From DASQPA01 sp963757335 (GTDB lineage Bacteria > Acidobacteriota > Thermoanaerobaculia > Multivoradales > UBA5704), in the NCBI GenBank assembly GCA_963757335.1, contig CAVWRJ010000002.1:1-64000 (forward strand): 64,000 nucleotides of DNA, written 5' to 3'. The notes below the pieces were generated by a model. It had not been told where the DNA came from. It did no database searches and saw only the letters and a program-made list of their open reading frames with translations. Of this stretch, positions 46,211 through 57,973 are shown one piece after another; positions within the stretch are counted from its first letter, which is position 1, and every line of letters begins with the position of its first letter. The position numbers and the translations under genes were made by a program.

Positions 46211-47005
46211 CTATTGCAGCCGCTCGGCGGCGGCGCCGTGGATGGCGAGGGTCGTCGGATCCTGCAGGAAGGCCGCCACCCCGAGGTCGCCCCGCTTCCA
46301 GCTCGGGTCGATCGCCAGGGCCACCGCCCCGGAGTGCGCGGCACCGGGGGTGGCGGGGAGGGTGAAAGCCTTCACGAGCCGCCGCACGACGTAGTCGTTC
46401 CGGAGCGTCCGATGGGCATTCTCGCCACGGCCCACCGCCGTAGAGAGGTTGGTCTCGTAGAGGGCGACCCAGACGTCCAGGCCGTGCGCACCCTTGGGGT
46501 TCCCGACGACACTCGCATCGACAGACGCCTTGACGCCGGCGGCCTCCGGGGCGAGGTGGAGGGCGACCCGGCCGTCGGCCGGCGTCTTCAGAGCCTCGGC
46601 GATCCGCTGCCGCACCTCGCTCTCCTCGGAACCGACGCACTCGCTCCGGCCGTTGATCACCGCCTGGGGGGTGTAGACCCGCCCATTGAGCTTAAAGGCG
46701 TCGGAGTAGCGGCTCTGCCGGCCCGACCAGTCGGCGGACGAGAAGGGGTCGCGCCAGCCGATCGAGTTCCAGTAGTCGACGTGGAAGGAGAGCGGGATCA
46801 CCCGGCCGGCGAGCTCCCGGTCCTGCCCGAGCTGGGTGAGCAGGCGGTCGGCGGGGGGGCAGCTCGAGCAGCCCTGCGAGGTGAAGAGCTCGACGACGAC
46901 CGGGCTCGCTGCAGCGCCGGCCGGCGTGGACGAGGACTGCGGGGTGGCCGCGACCAGGGTGAGGGCGGCGAGCCCAAGCAGCATGAGAGAGGCGAGGGAT
47001 TTCAT
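46211..47005 (-). CDS. DUF1223 thioredoxin-like exported protein
   Basis: 264 residues from ATG 47005. The signal peptide is MKSLASLMLLGLAALTLVAA. VVVELFTSQGCSSCPPADRL is the DUF1223 CxxC site, followed by VIPLSFHVDYWNSIGWRDPF and YTPQAVINGRSECVG. A periplasmic thioredoxin-fold protein; the target is unknown. Convergent with the gene ending at 46193, only 17 bp apart. Intact. Confidence 0.85.
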   Translation of the reverse strand: MKSLASLMLLGLAALTLVAATPQSSSTPAGAAASPVVVELFTSQGCSSCPPADRLLTQLGQDRELAGRVIPLSFHVDYWNSIGWRDPFSSADWSGRQSRYSDAFKLNGRVYTPQAVINGRSECVGSEESEVRQRIAEALKTPADGRVALHLAPEAAGVKASVDASVVGNPKGAHGLDVWVALYETNLSTAVGRGENAHRTLRNDYVVRRLVKAFTLPATPGAAHSGAVALAIDPSWKRGDLGVAAFLQDPTTLAIHGAAAERLQ

Positions 47006-47083
47006 CGGGGTTCTACCTCCAGGGGTCATCATACTCTGGAGGTACGGCTCGGGTCGGCCGGCCGGATGGACCGCCAACTCGGC

Positions 47084-48247
47084 CTAGTGCAGGAACATGG
47101 GCAGCCCCTGCACCTTCACCACCTTGGGCCGGTACTGGGCGCGGTCGTAGAAGCGCTCGACGTCCACCTTCTTGACCCCCTGGCCCACGGTCTCCAGATC
47201 GACCGCGTTGTAGGTGCCGCCTACGATCGCCGTCATGAGGCCGAGCCGGCGTTCGAGAACCAGGTCGGCCGCCAGGTTGCCGAAGTTGTTGGCGACCAGC
47301 CGATCCAGGGCGTCGGGAGGGCCGGAGCGCATGAGATAGCCCAGGCGCTGGTAGATCACCCGCTCCTGGGTCACTTCCTGGAGGGCCGTCCGCAGGTAGC
47401 GGCCGACCCCGCCCAACTCGCGGTTGCCCACCGCGTCGGCCTCGCCGGTCTCGAACGGCTCGCCGCCCTGCGGGTAGGCGCCCTCGGAGACGGCGACTAC
47501 GGCGTAGCCGCTGGGATTCGTCCGCTTGTCCTCGGCGAGCAGGCGGACGACGGCCTCGGTGTCGAAGGGGACCTCGGCGATCACCGCCCGGTCGGTCCCC
47601 CCGAGGTAGGAGGAGAGGAGGCAGGTCTCCCCCGAGTAGCGGCCGAAGAGCTCGACGACCAAGAAGCGCTCGTGCGACCCGGCGACCGTCCGCAGGTCGT
47701 TGATGAAGTTGATCGAGCGGGTGACCGCGGTCGAAAAGCCGATGCAGTAGTCGGTGCCGAAGACGTCGTTGTCCATGGTCTTGGGGACGGCGATGAGCCC
47801 CACCCCCTCCCGGTGCAGGCGGCGGGCGAAGGTGAGGGTGCCGTCGCCGCCGATCGTCACCAGGGCATCCAGGCGGAGGAACTCGAGGGCCCGGAGAGCG
47901 GCCCGGGTGAGATCGACCCGGCCGTCCGGATTGGGGGGACCCATGCCGTCTCTGAGATGTTCGGGGACGGCTTCCGGCTGCATCAGGGCCGGGTTGATCC
48001 GCGAGGTGTGGAGGATGGTGCCGCCGCTCCGGTCGATCGTCCGGGTGTTGGCCCGGGTGAGGGGAAGAATCCAGGCCGAGTTGTCGGCGCCGTGGAAGGG
48101 GATGATGTTCAAGAGCGCCGCGTAGCCCCGGCGCAGCCCGATCACCTCGCAGCCCGCCTCCTCCATGCGGTAGACGAACGCCTTGATGGCGTTGTTCAAC
48201 CCCGGCACGTCGCCGCCGCCGGTCAAAATCCCGACTCGTTTCGCCAT
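47084..48247 (-). CDS. pfkA: 6-phosphofructokinase, mixed-signature group
   Basis: 387 residues. MAKRVGILTGGGDVPGLNNA begins the family. The phosphoryl-donor positions read LVTIGGDGTLTFARRL (Gly where PPi enzymes have Asp) and VGLIAVPKTMDNDVFGTDYC (Lys where ATP enzymes have Gly). This Gly/Lys combination is that of long group III ATP-dependent enzymes of actinobacteria and others, so ATP use is likely but not certain. HERFLVVELFGRYSGETCLL is the substrate site. It is the third gene after two GAPDH genes on the same strand, 13 bp from gapA. Confidence 0.88.
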   Translation of the reverse strand: MAKRVGILTGGGDVPGLNNAIKAFVYRMEEAGCEVIGLRRGYAALLNIIPFHGADNSAWILPLTRANTRTIDRSGGTILHTSRINPALMQPEAVPEHLRDGMGPPNPDGRVDLTRAALRALEFLRLDALVTIGGDGTLTFARRLHREGVGLIAVPKTMDNDVFGTDYCIGFSTAVTRSINFINDLRTVAGSHERFLVVELFGRYSGETCLLSSYLGGTDRAVIAEVPFDTEAVVRLLAEDKRTNPSGYAVVAVSEGAYPQGGEPFETGEADAVGNRELGGVGRYLRTALQEVTQERVIYQRLGYLMRSGPPDALDRLVANNFGNLAADLVLERRLGLMTAIVGGTYNAVDLETVGQGVKKVDVERFYDRAQYRPKVVKVQGLPMFLH

Positions 48248-48260
48248 GGTCTTCGCTCGG

Positions 48261-49261
<1,001 letters not shown>

Positions 49262-49265
<4 letters not shown>

Positions 49266-50284
49266 TGACCCACCTCCTTGTCCAGCTCTTCGAAGCGCGC
49301 CAGGAGGTCGACGACCCGGTGCGCGTACCCCCAGCTGTTGTCGAACCAGGTAAGAGTTTTGGAAACGTTCTCGCCGAGCACCATGGTGGCCGGCCCGTCG
49401 AAGGTCCCCGAGTACTCGCTGTGGATGATGTCGGAGGAGACGATGGGGTCGTCCTCGAAGTCGAGGATGCCCCGGTACGGCGGCCCGGAGACCGCCGTCC
49501 GCATCACCTCGTTGACCGCCTCGACGGTCACCTTGCGCTCGTGCCAGCAGACGAGATCGACGACCGAGCCGTTGGCGACCGGCACGTTCATGGCGAGGCC
49601 GGTCAGCTTGGACTGGAGCTCCGGGAGGAGCGACATGATGACCTCGGCGGCGTTGGTCTCCTGGGGGATGATGTTCTCCGCCGCCGCCCGGCCCCGCCGC
49701 GGGTCCGCCGCCGGCACGTCGGCCAGGCGCTGCTGGTTGGAGTAGGCGTGGACCGTGGTCAAAAACGCCCGCCGGAGGCCGAAGGCGTCGGCGAGGATCT
49801 TGAGCACCGGCGCCGCGCAGTTCGCCGTCGAGGAGCCGTTCGAGACGATCCGGTGCTCCGGTCGGAGCTGGTCGTCGTTGACCCCCATGACGACCGTGAT
49901 GTCGGGCGGGTCGAGCGAGGGCTCGCAGAGGATGACCCTTTTGGCCCCGCGCTCGAAGTGGCGCGACAGCTCCTCCCGGGTGTGAAACTTGGCGGTCGCC
50001 TCGATCACGGTGTCGACCCCGAGCGCCCCCCAGTCGACGTCGCCGGGCTTGGCGCCGGAGAGCATGGCGATCTGCCGGCCGGCAGCGTAGAGATGACCGT
50101 CTTTCAAGCTCACCGCCTCGGGGAAACGGCCGAGGATGGTGTCGAAGCGCAACAGGTAGGCCAGGGCGGCATGGTCGGCGACATCGCTGATCGCCTCGAT
50201 GCGGAAACGGTCGCTCCGGTAGAGGATGCGAAAGATGTTGCGGCCGATCCGCCCCAGCCCCATGAGCCCCACGCGTGTGGGCAT
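49262..50284 (-). CDS. GAPDH paralogue with catalytic Cys replaced by Ser
   Basis: 340 residues with the whole GAPDH fold: MPTRVGLMGLGRIGRNIFRI, TVHAYSNQQRLADVPAADPR, LTWFDNSWGYAHRVVDLLAR. In the active site the sequence is RIVSNGSSTANCAAPVLKIL. Ser152 stands where gapA has Cys151 (SNASCTTNC) and A154 where gapA has T153. The His of TVHAY is kept. Without the thiol the normal phosphorylating oxidation should fail. It is upstream of gapA and translationally coupled (ATGA). Roles such as subunit partner, regulator or altered reaction are open. Confidence 0.85.
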
Positions 50285-50311
50285 ACGTACCTCCCTTCCC
50301 TAGACGCGAAA

Positions 50312-50353
50312 GGGCCGGCGTTCCGGGACGTCCTGACCCGGTCCGGCCGGCCC
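50312..50353 (-). terminator. intrinsic terminator after the hybrid histidine kinase
   Basis: On the minus strand GGGCCGGC...GCCGGCCC form a perfect 8-bp stem with an inner CCGGG/CCCGG pair, followed by TTTCG. It lies between the kinase stop (50392) and the GAPDH start (50284), so it ends the kinase transcript before the glycolytic operon. Confidence 0.6.
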
Positions 50354-50391
50354 CCTCTCGGAAAGGATTGTATACCCTGCGAGCTATCTCA

Positions 50392-52071
50392 CTAGGGGGT
50401 CTGCCCGGGCAGCCGCTTCGACCGGTCGGCGAGCAGGTGGCGCAGCGTCTGAGGGGCGATCGGCTTGACGAAGTGGTGATCGAAGCCGGCTTCGCGGGTG
50501 CGCCGCCGGTCCTCCTCCTGGCCGTAGCCGGTCAAGGCGACGAGCAGCAGCTCCGGCCCCAGCCGCTGGCGCAGCTGCCGGGCGAGGTCGCAGCCGTCCA
50601 TCCCCGGGAGGCCGAGGTCCAGGAGGGCGACGTCGGGCGACGGCCCGGCCGCCGCCGCCGCGGCGAGCCCCGCCATCCCGTCCGCCGCCGTGCGCGGGTG
50701 GTGCCCCCAGAGCTCGATCAGGGTGGCGAGGCTGTGGGCGGTGTCCCGGTCGTCCTCGACGATGAGGACCGAGAGCGACCGCTCGGCCACCGGCTCGGCC
50801 TGCTCGGGGAGGGAAGAGACGGCCGGCGGCGCGGCGTGGCGGGAGGCCGGCAGGCGGACGACGAACTCGCTCCCCTGCCCCGGTCCGGGCGAGCGGGCCG
50901 CGACCTCCCCCCCGTGGAGCTCGACTAAGCCGCGCACCAGAGAGAGGCCGATCCCCAGCCCACCCTGGGCGTCCGCCGGCAGCTCTCCCTGCACGAAGGG
51001 CTCGAAGAGGCGGCTCTCGCCCCCCTGGTGGAAGCCGATCCCGGTGTCGCGCACGGCGAGCACCACCGTCAGCCCCACCACCCTCACCTCGAGCCAGATC
51101 CGACCGCCGGGCGGCGTGTACTTGGCGGCGTTGTTGAGCAGGTTGGAGATCACCTGCTCCAGGCGGACCGGGTCGGCTTCGAGCCAGAGCGGCGCGGGGA
51201 GCGCCGCGACGGTCAGCTGGTGGCGGCGGTGCTCGATGAGCGGCCGGCTCGCCTCGACGGCATTGCCGAGGACGGCCCCGATCTCGACCCACTCGCGGCG
51301 GAGCTCCATGATGCCCCGCCTGATGCGCGAGACGTCGAGCAGGTCGTCGACCAGGCGGGCGAGCTGGCGCACCTGGCGGTCGACGATCTCCCGCGCCTCG
51401 CGGAGGGCAGGCTCGGAGAGAGCGGCCTCGCGCATCGCCTCGACGGCGTTGCGGATGGGGGCCAGGGGGTTCCGCAGCTCGTGGCCGAGGATGGCGAGAA
51501 ACTCGTCCTTGTGGCGGTCGGCGGCGAGGAGCTCCGCGCTCCCCTGGCGGAGCTCCTCCTCCAGGAGCCGGCGCTCGGTGACGTCGGTCTGGGTGCCCCA
51601 GGCGCTCTCCAGCTGGCCGCTCTCGACCCGCCCGATCAGGGTATGGACGAAAAATCTTCGCTGCCCGAGGCGATCGAGCTCCTGCGACTCGGCCTCGGTC
51701 AGCCGGTAGCCGGAGCGGATGAAGACCGCGAGATGCCGGCTGCGCGGCGACTCCGGGGGCAGGAAGTCCCCCAGGCGAGCGCCGTAGAGGTCGCCGGGGC
51801 GCTCGAAGCCGAGCATCCGGGTCATCGCCAGGTTGCACTCGGCGAGCCAGGCATGGCGGTAGAGGTGCTCGATCTGCTCGGCCTCGGGGGTGCCGACGGG
51901 GAGCGGGCGCTCGAGCTCGATCCGCCAGATCCCCTCCGGGCTCTGTTCAAAGAAGAAACGGAGCCTCGCCTCGCTCGCCGCGAGCCGCCGGTCACCTTCC
52001 CGGCGCGACATTGTGGTGCGCTCTCGTTGCGGGCCCACGGCGCTCCCTGGAATCACTCGGCGCAAAGACAA
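50392..52071 (-). CDS. hybrid histidine kinase (PAS-HisKA-HATPase-REC)
   Basis: 559 residues from 52071; a start at 52011 is an equal alternative. The PAS-like N-terminus is ARLRFFFEQSPEGIWRIELE. The phospho-acceptor H-box is DEFLAILGHELRNPLAPIRN. The N-box is QVISNLLNNAAKYTPPGGRI, and the G-boxes are AVRDTGIGFHQGG and GGLGIGLSLVRGLVELHGG. The receiver has SVLIVEDDRDTAHSLATLIE, a phospho-Asp in DVALLDLGLPGMDGCDLARQ, and FVKPI. No membrane segment, so cytoplasmic sensing. No separate response regulator is adjacent. Confidence 0.9.
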   Translation of the reverse strand: MSLRRVIPGSAVGPQRERTTMSRREGDRRLAASEARLRFFFEQSPEGIWRIELERPLPVGTPEAEQIEHLYRHAWLAECNLAMTRMLGFERPGDLYGARLGDFLPPESPRSRHLAVFIRSGYRLTEAESQELDRLGQRRFFVHTLIGRVESGQLESAWGTQTDVTERRLLEEELRQGSAELLAADRHKDEFLAILGHELRNPLAPIRNAVEAMREAALSEPALREAREIVDRQVRQLARLVDDLLDVSRIRRGIMELRREWVEIGAVLGNAVEASRPLIEHRRHQLTVAALPAPLWLEADPVRLEQVISNLLNNAAKYTPPGGRIWLEVRVVGLTVVLAVRDTGIGFHQGGESRLFEPFVQGELPADAQGGLGIGLSLVRGLVELHGGEVAARSPGPGQGSEFVVRLPASRHAAPPAVSSLPEQAEPVAERSLSVLIVEDDRDTAHSLATLIELWGHHPRTAADGMAGLAAAAAAGPSPDVALLDLGLPGMDGCDLARQLRQRLGPELLLVALTGYGQEEDRRRTREAGFDHHFVKPIAPQTLRHLLADRSKRLPGQTP

Positions 52072-52216
52072 AAGAGACCGCTCGCCTGATTAGAATCCCT
52101 TGGAAAAACCGATATGCCGATTCTCTAGGATTCAATACACTATACCAAGTACGCCTAAATGGCGAGGGCTCGCGATAAAGTACGCCCGCGAGCGATCCGC
52201 GCCTCAAATCCTGAGC

Positions 52217-54707
52217 ATGAACGGCTGGCACCTCTCGGACGTCTTACCCGGGCTCTACGTGGCCCTCTCCGGTCTCCTCCTCGACCGGGCGTTACGGCGT
52301 TGGTTCGATCCGGTACCCCCGCGGGTCTTCGCGCTCTTCGGGGTCGTCCTCCTCGCCCTCCTGGGGCCGGTCCTCTTAGGGGGGAAGATCCTCCTGCCGG
52401 TCGAGATCCTCACCCGGACGCCCCCCTGGCGGGTGCTGCGGCCGGTCCGGCCGGAGCTCGCCAACCGGCTGCAGCTCGACCTGGTGTCGCAGATCACCCC
52501 CGCCCTCGCCCTCGTCCGGCGCCAGGTGAAAGCCGGGGAGTGGCCACTCTGGAACCCCCTCGCGGGGACCGGCATGCCGCTCCTCGCCGATCCCCAGTCG
52601 CAGCCCTTCCAGCCGCTCGTCGTCCTCGCCTGGCCCCTCCCCCTGCCGCAGGCGGCCGGGGTGACGGCGGCTCTCCGGGTGCTCGTCGCCCTCGTCTTCC
52701 TCTTCCTTCTCCTTCGCCGGCAGGGGCTCGGGGAGCCTTCCGGCGCTCGCCGGCAGCCTCGCCTACGGGCTCGGCGGGTTCCTCCTCCTCTGGCTGGGCT
52801 GGCCGATCGCCAACTCGGCGGCCCTCCTCCCCCTCCTCCTCTACACCGTGGCCCTCTCCGCCGACCGCGGGGAGAGGCGCGACTTCCTCCTGCTCAGCTT
52901 GGCGGTCGGCGCGGTCCTCTTGGCCGGCCAGCCCGAGACGGCGGTCAACGACCTCCTCCTCGCCGCCGCCTTCGCCCTCGTCCGGCTCGCCGAGCGGCAC
53001 GAGCGAGAGTGGAAGACGGGGGAGCGCCGCCGCCTTCTCGCCGGCTGGGCGCTCGCCGGCCTCCTGGCGGCGGGAGCGGTCGCCCCGCTCCTCTTGCCGG
53101 CCGCCGACTACCTGCCCCAGACCCACCGCAACACCCGGATCGAGCGCCGCAACCGGCAGCTCCTCCACGGCCACCCCCTGGACGGCTGGCGGACGGCGGC
53201 CGAGCGCCGGCTGCGCTTCACCCGGATGGCCGAGCGGCTCCTCCCCATCGCCGCCCCGAACGCCTACGGCAACAACCGCTTCGGCCCCTACTGGGGGGAC
53301 GACAACGTCAACGAGGACGCCGCGGCCTTCGGCGGCGGCGCCGCCCTCCTGGCCGCTCTCCTCGCCTTCGGACCGCTCCGGAAGAATCGGCGATATCGCC
53401 AGGAGCGTTTCTTTCTCGGGGTGGCGGCGGTCTGCCTGCTCGTCCTCGCCCGGCCGCCGGGGATGCTCCAGCTCGTCGCCGCCCTGCCGCTCCTCGGCAA
53501 ATCGGCGACCTACCAGCACCGGCTGGTCCTCCCCCTCCTCCTCGCCATCGCCTATCTCGCCGCCTGCACCCTGGAGCGCTGGCGGCGGGAGGGGGTGCGG
53601 CGGGGGCCCCTCGCCCTCGTGGCGACCGGCCTCCTCGCCCTCCTCGCCTGGGCCTATTTGCGAGCGGGGGCGCCGCCAGCCGAGAGCGCCGGCGCCCTCG
53701 CCGACCTCCGGCACCAGTGGCTCGCCGGGCAGCTGGCGGTGGTCGCTGCCGCCGCCCTCACCCTCGGCTGGCCGCCCCCCGGCCGGCCCGGCCGACCTGC
53801 GGGGCGGCTCCCGGGGCTCCTCCTCCTCGCCCTCCTCGCCGGCGAGCTGCTCTGGCTCCACCGGCCGGCGAACCCCGCCATGCCGCGCCGCTTCTACTGG
53901 CCGACGACCCCCGCCGTCGCCTTCCTGGAGCATCACATGGATCTCAAGGACGGCTTCCGGACGGCCGCCCTGGGGGCCTCCTTCCAGCCCAACGGCGCCG
54001 CCCTCTACAACCTCGCCGACGCGCGCTACACCAACCCCCTCCAGCCCTGGAACGCCGCGGTCGTCCTCCGCCCCCTGGTCGACTCGACCGAGCAGGTCAA
54101 CGACCTCTACTATCCCCTGGAGCACCCGCTCTACGGTTTTCTCGGCGTGCGCTACCTGATGGTGCCGGAAGGGGTCGCTCTCCCGCCACCCTGGCGGCTG
54201 GCCTTCGTCGACCCCAGCGCCTGGCTCTACGAGCGGCCCGCTCCCCAGCCGCGCTACTTCCTGCCCCCCGAGGCCGACCGGCTCCCGGGCTACCCCTGGC
54301 CCCGCTGGATGGCCGGGCGGCGAGAGTACGCGAGCGCCGTGCTCCTGAGCGGCCGGTCCGGCGCTCCCGAGACCTGGAGGGCGACGCCGGCGATCCCCCC
54401 CGGCGCTTCCCGGCTGACGATCGAGGCGCTCCGCGCCGCCCACGTGCGGCTCCGGGCCGACCTCGCAGAGCCCCGGCTCCTCGCCTCCAGCCACTACCAG
54501 GACGGCGGTTGGAAGCTGCTCGTCGACCGCCGGCCCCACTCGACGGTGGTCGCCGACGGCCCCTTCCTCGCCGCCTGGCTGCCGAGAGGCGAGCACCGGC
54601 TGGACCTCGTCTACCGGCCGCGCACCCTCCTCCCCGGCTGCCTGCTGGCGGCGCTGGCGCTCCTCGGGGGGGTGCTGTGGTGGGTGCCGCGGCCCCGTGG
54701 CCGCTGA
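52217..54707 (+). CDS. YfhO-like multi-pass membrane protein, frameshifted
   Basis: About 830 residues from ATG 52217 (MNGWHLSDVLPGLYVALSGL). Many TM helices are visible (FALFGVVLLALLGPVLLGGK, ALRVLVALVFLFLLLRRQGL). The frame is lost near 52735 and resumes in another frame with SLAYGLGGFLLLWLGWPIAN and LRFTRMAERLLPIAAPNAYG through to 54707. KSATYQHRLVLPLLLAIAYL and the soluble C-terminal part with GYPWPRWMAGRREYA and LASSHYQDGGWKLLVDRRP resemble YfhO-type or GT39-like glycan-assembly membrane proteins. Divergent from the kinase gene across an AT-rich 145-bp gap. Confidence 0.7.
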
Positions 54708-54892
54708 CTACCTCGCCCTCTTGGTGCGGTTCCCGCCCCCCTGGGCGGGAATCCAGCTTCTCAGAACTTTCTCAGAACTCAACCAGCGCTCTCTCAAGAC
54801 TTTACGGGATCGCGCCAGCTACGGTGCACTCAACCCGAACAGGTCCGGGCCGTCCGCCAGTCCGGTGGACGCCCGCCCGAAGGAGGTTGCAG

Positions 54893-55762
54893 ATGCCCGC
54901 CGCACCGCTCCTGACAGACTCCGATCTCCGTTCGATGTTACTGGTCGCACAGCAGGCCTCCGGCGGGCGATCCGCAACCGTGGGCGGAGGCTTGGAGACC
55001 ACCTCGATCTCATCAGCGCAGCTCCACCATCTGAGCCGGCGCAGCGGCCTACCCGAGATCGAGGCCGAAGAGTTCCGTTCCTGGGCGCTCTTCAAGCTGG
55101 TCGACGCCGACTACCGGATCCTTGGGAGCTGGGAGGGTCGGAGTTCCTTCCCGACTTTCCTGACGGTCGTGCTGGTGAACCTGCTGCGGGATTACCGCAT
55201 CCACATCTGGGGTAGGTGGCGGCCTTCCGCGAAGCCCGCCGCCGCGGACCGGAGAGCGTCCTCCTGGAGCGCTTCCTCGTCCGGGATGGGCTCACCGCCG
55301 ACGCAGCCGTCGAGCGGCTCCGGACCGAGCATGGGCTCTCTCCTGCTCCCGAGGAGGTGGAGCGGCTCGCGGCGACTCTCCCTGGCGCCTGCAGCGGCGG
55401 AGGGCCGGAGAAGAGGTTCTGCTCCACATTCCGATCGACGGAGAGGTGGAGGCCCGAACCGAAGAGCGGGAGCTGGCCTGCACGGCGGACCGGCTCCGCG
55501 ATCTGCTCGCTCCGCTCCTCGAATCGCTCCCAGCCGAGGAACGCCTCCTCCTCCGGTTGAGCTTTTCGAGGGGCTCAGCATGGCCTCGATCGCTCCGATC
55601 CTGGGACGGCCCCAGAAGGAGCTGTACGAGGTGCGGAAGAGGTGTCTGAGGCAGATCCAGCGGTCTCTGAGCGAGGCCGGTATGAGCCCGGATCAGGTCC
55701 AGGAGCTGATCGGCCGGCTCCAGGGAAGCCTGGGGCTGGAGAGGTCGCTCTCGGGAAGGTAA
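54893..55762 (+). pseudogene. sigma-70-family factor, several frameshifts
   Basis: ATG 54893 gives MPAAPLLTDSDLRSMLLVAQ. The recognisable regions are EIEAEEFRSWALFKLVDADY with FLTVVLVNLLRDYRI (region 2-like), REARRRGPESVLLERFLVRD (a later frame), TADRLRDLLAPLLESLPAEE RLLLRL (region 4 start) and SMASIAPILGRPQKELYEVR KRCLRQIQ (the region 4 helix-turn-helix). At least three frame changes (near 55215, 55420 and 55560) separate these. Repaired length is about 290 residues. The wide-spaced regions suit an ECF-like factor. Convergent with the Ser/Thr kinase gene (13 bp apart). Confidence 0.65.
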
Positions 55763-55775
55763 GGTTCGCGGCGTA

Positions 55776-57850
55776 TCAGCGGACCGCGGGCTCCACGATC
55801 GCTCGGAACCTGGGGTCGTTCTGGAAGGAACGAAAGACGATATCGTCGCGGAATTCCTCCCGTGGATATCCTCTTTGAATGGCCTGCCAGGTATAGTAAT
55901 AGACCTCGTCCCAGTGGCTTGCGATCGCATGGATCTGCGCCATCCGGAAGAGCAAAGTGGCTTCGATCTGGCTGGAGGCGCCCGAACGCCTCGCCGATAC
56001 GCCCGAGCTTGGTGGGCTCGGTGCGCTCGTTGCGCTCGTAGCACACGGTGCGCTCGTTGCGCAGTTCAAGGCGGGAGAGTTGAGGAAAATCGAGGCTTGT
56101 CAGAAGTTGTTGCTCGAGGCGCATCGCTTCTCGAATGTTCTCGAACGCCTCGTCGATACGCCCGAGCTTCGCAGCACAGAAGGATCGAACGTAGAGAAGA
56201 TAGGTGGAGCGCGAGCCCCCTCGGATCAGCAAGCGATCGAAGCCTGCCAGAGCGAGCGCATACCAACGCTGCGCTTCGTCCTGCTGGCCGACCTTCTCGT
56301 AGCACTCGGCCAGATTGCGTGCCGTGATTGGATCGGGTTGCAGCCGGTATGCCTCATGGAAGATTTTGATAGCCTCGGGCATGCGCTCCAGCTTCAGATA
56401 GGTGAGGCCGAGGCCATTCGCCGCACGGGAATCATGGGTCGCCTCGAAGACTTTCTGGAACAGAGGGAGGGCAGCGAGGTTGCGTCGACCAACGAGATAA
56501 ATCTCTCCCAGAATCTGATTGGCGGTCGGATGATCGGGGTCGTGTTCAAGCACCTTGCGAATCATGGCCTCCGCCTCATCATAGCGCCCGGCTGCTTGAA
56601 GCTTGGAGGCCAAGAATACACCTTCGGCATCTCCTCGCCGTTTAAGGTCATTTCCCCGCTTGAACAGCCGTTTCACTTCGGGCCAATAATTCCAACGATG
56701 CTCGCGCAGATCGTTCTCCAACTCCTCCGCCGTCTGATACCGCTCCGCCGGGTCCTTCGCGAGAGTCCGCTCGATCACCTCGGACAGCTGCGAGGGAAAC
56801 GCTCCCGCACCCTCGAGAGGCCGCGGCGGCTCGTTCAGAATCGAATAGATCACCGCCTGCTCGTACTCACCGCCGAACGGCAAGCGGCCGGTCACCATCT
56901 CGTAGAGCACCACCCCGAGAGCAGACGGCAGTTCCCGGATTGACTGTCGCCCGTGTCTACCGGGCGACTTGTAGATCAAGGGGTTCGGGAGGAGCCAGCA
57001 GGGTGAGCGTGGTGACGCCACCAGCTTGGCGAGGCCGAAGTCGAGCAGCTTGACCGTACCTTCTGGCAAGACCATGACGTTGGCCGGTTTGATGTACGCG
57101 ATGGCGGATTTGCCGATGGTGCGCCGCGGCGAGGCCCCGGGCGATCTGGCGCGCGATTCCCAATGCCTCGTGGAGCGGCAACGGCCCCTGCTCGAGCTTC
57201 TGCTGGAGGCTCTCCCCTTCGTAGAAGGCCAGGGCGAGGAACGTTCGACCGCCCTCGGTCTCGCCGGTCTCGTAGATCGTCGCCACGTTCGGGTGGTCGA
57301 GCTGGGCCACGGCCTGAGCCTCGCGTAGGAAGCGCCGGCGGGCGCTCGGGTCGCGGGTGAGATCGGCGGGCAGGAACTTGAGCGCCACGACGCGGCCGAG
57401 GCGCAGGTCGCGGGCCTTGTAGACCTCCCCCATGGCCCGCCCCCGACCGGCTCCAGAATCTCGTAGCTGCCGATCCGGCGGCGGCGGCGAGCGGCTCCGG
57501 AGCGGCGCTATAGGAGACCTTGGCCAGCAGCCGGTAGCCTTTCTTCGCGAACGTCTGGATGAAGAGCGGTTTGCGTGCCTCGTCGCCGAAGGCCTTCCGG
57601 AGCTCCCAGATGGCATGGCTCAGCACCTCCTCGGAGACGAACGCCTCCCCCCAAACCTCGCGGATCAGGCGCTGCTTGGAGACGACATTGGGCGCATGCT
57701 GGGCCAGGCAGGCGAGAACTTGCAGGGAGCGCGCCTCGACGGAAACCGCGACGTCCCCTCGTTCGAGCTGCCCCAAAGCTGGGCAAAGCCGCAGTCGGCG
57801 ACAAAGAAGTCGGGTTCCCAGGAGCCTTGCAGGCTCGCGTCGGGCCTCAT
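55776..57850 (-). pseudogene. winged-helix/Ser-Thr kinase/TPR protein, several frameshifts
   Basis: MRPDASLQGSWEPDFFVADC starts an OmpR-type winged-helix domain (VEARSLQVLACLAQHAPNVV, QTFAKKGYRLLAKV). The kinase domain has GEVYKARDLRLGRVVALKFL, REAQAVAQLDHPNVATIYE, a catalytic loop split by a frameshift near 57095, DFGLAKL in the next frame, and VLYEMVTGRLPFGG. TPRs follow (QAAGRYDEAEAMIRKVLEHD, AIKIFHEAYRLQPDPITARN) to RFRAIVEPAVR at 55776. Breaks occur near 57775, 57450, 57095, 56950 and 56010. The layout matches acidobacterial-type DNA-binding kinase-TPR proteins. Confidence 0.7.
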
Positions 57851-57973
57851 GAATGTTGGCTGGTCGCCATGGGCAGGCACCCTTACCGGAAAGACAACCC
57901 TGGAAGACAACCTACGCTGGATAGGTGCGTTCCTACGGAGAGTCTATTCTAGAAGGAGGAAGAGCCGGTTCGT

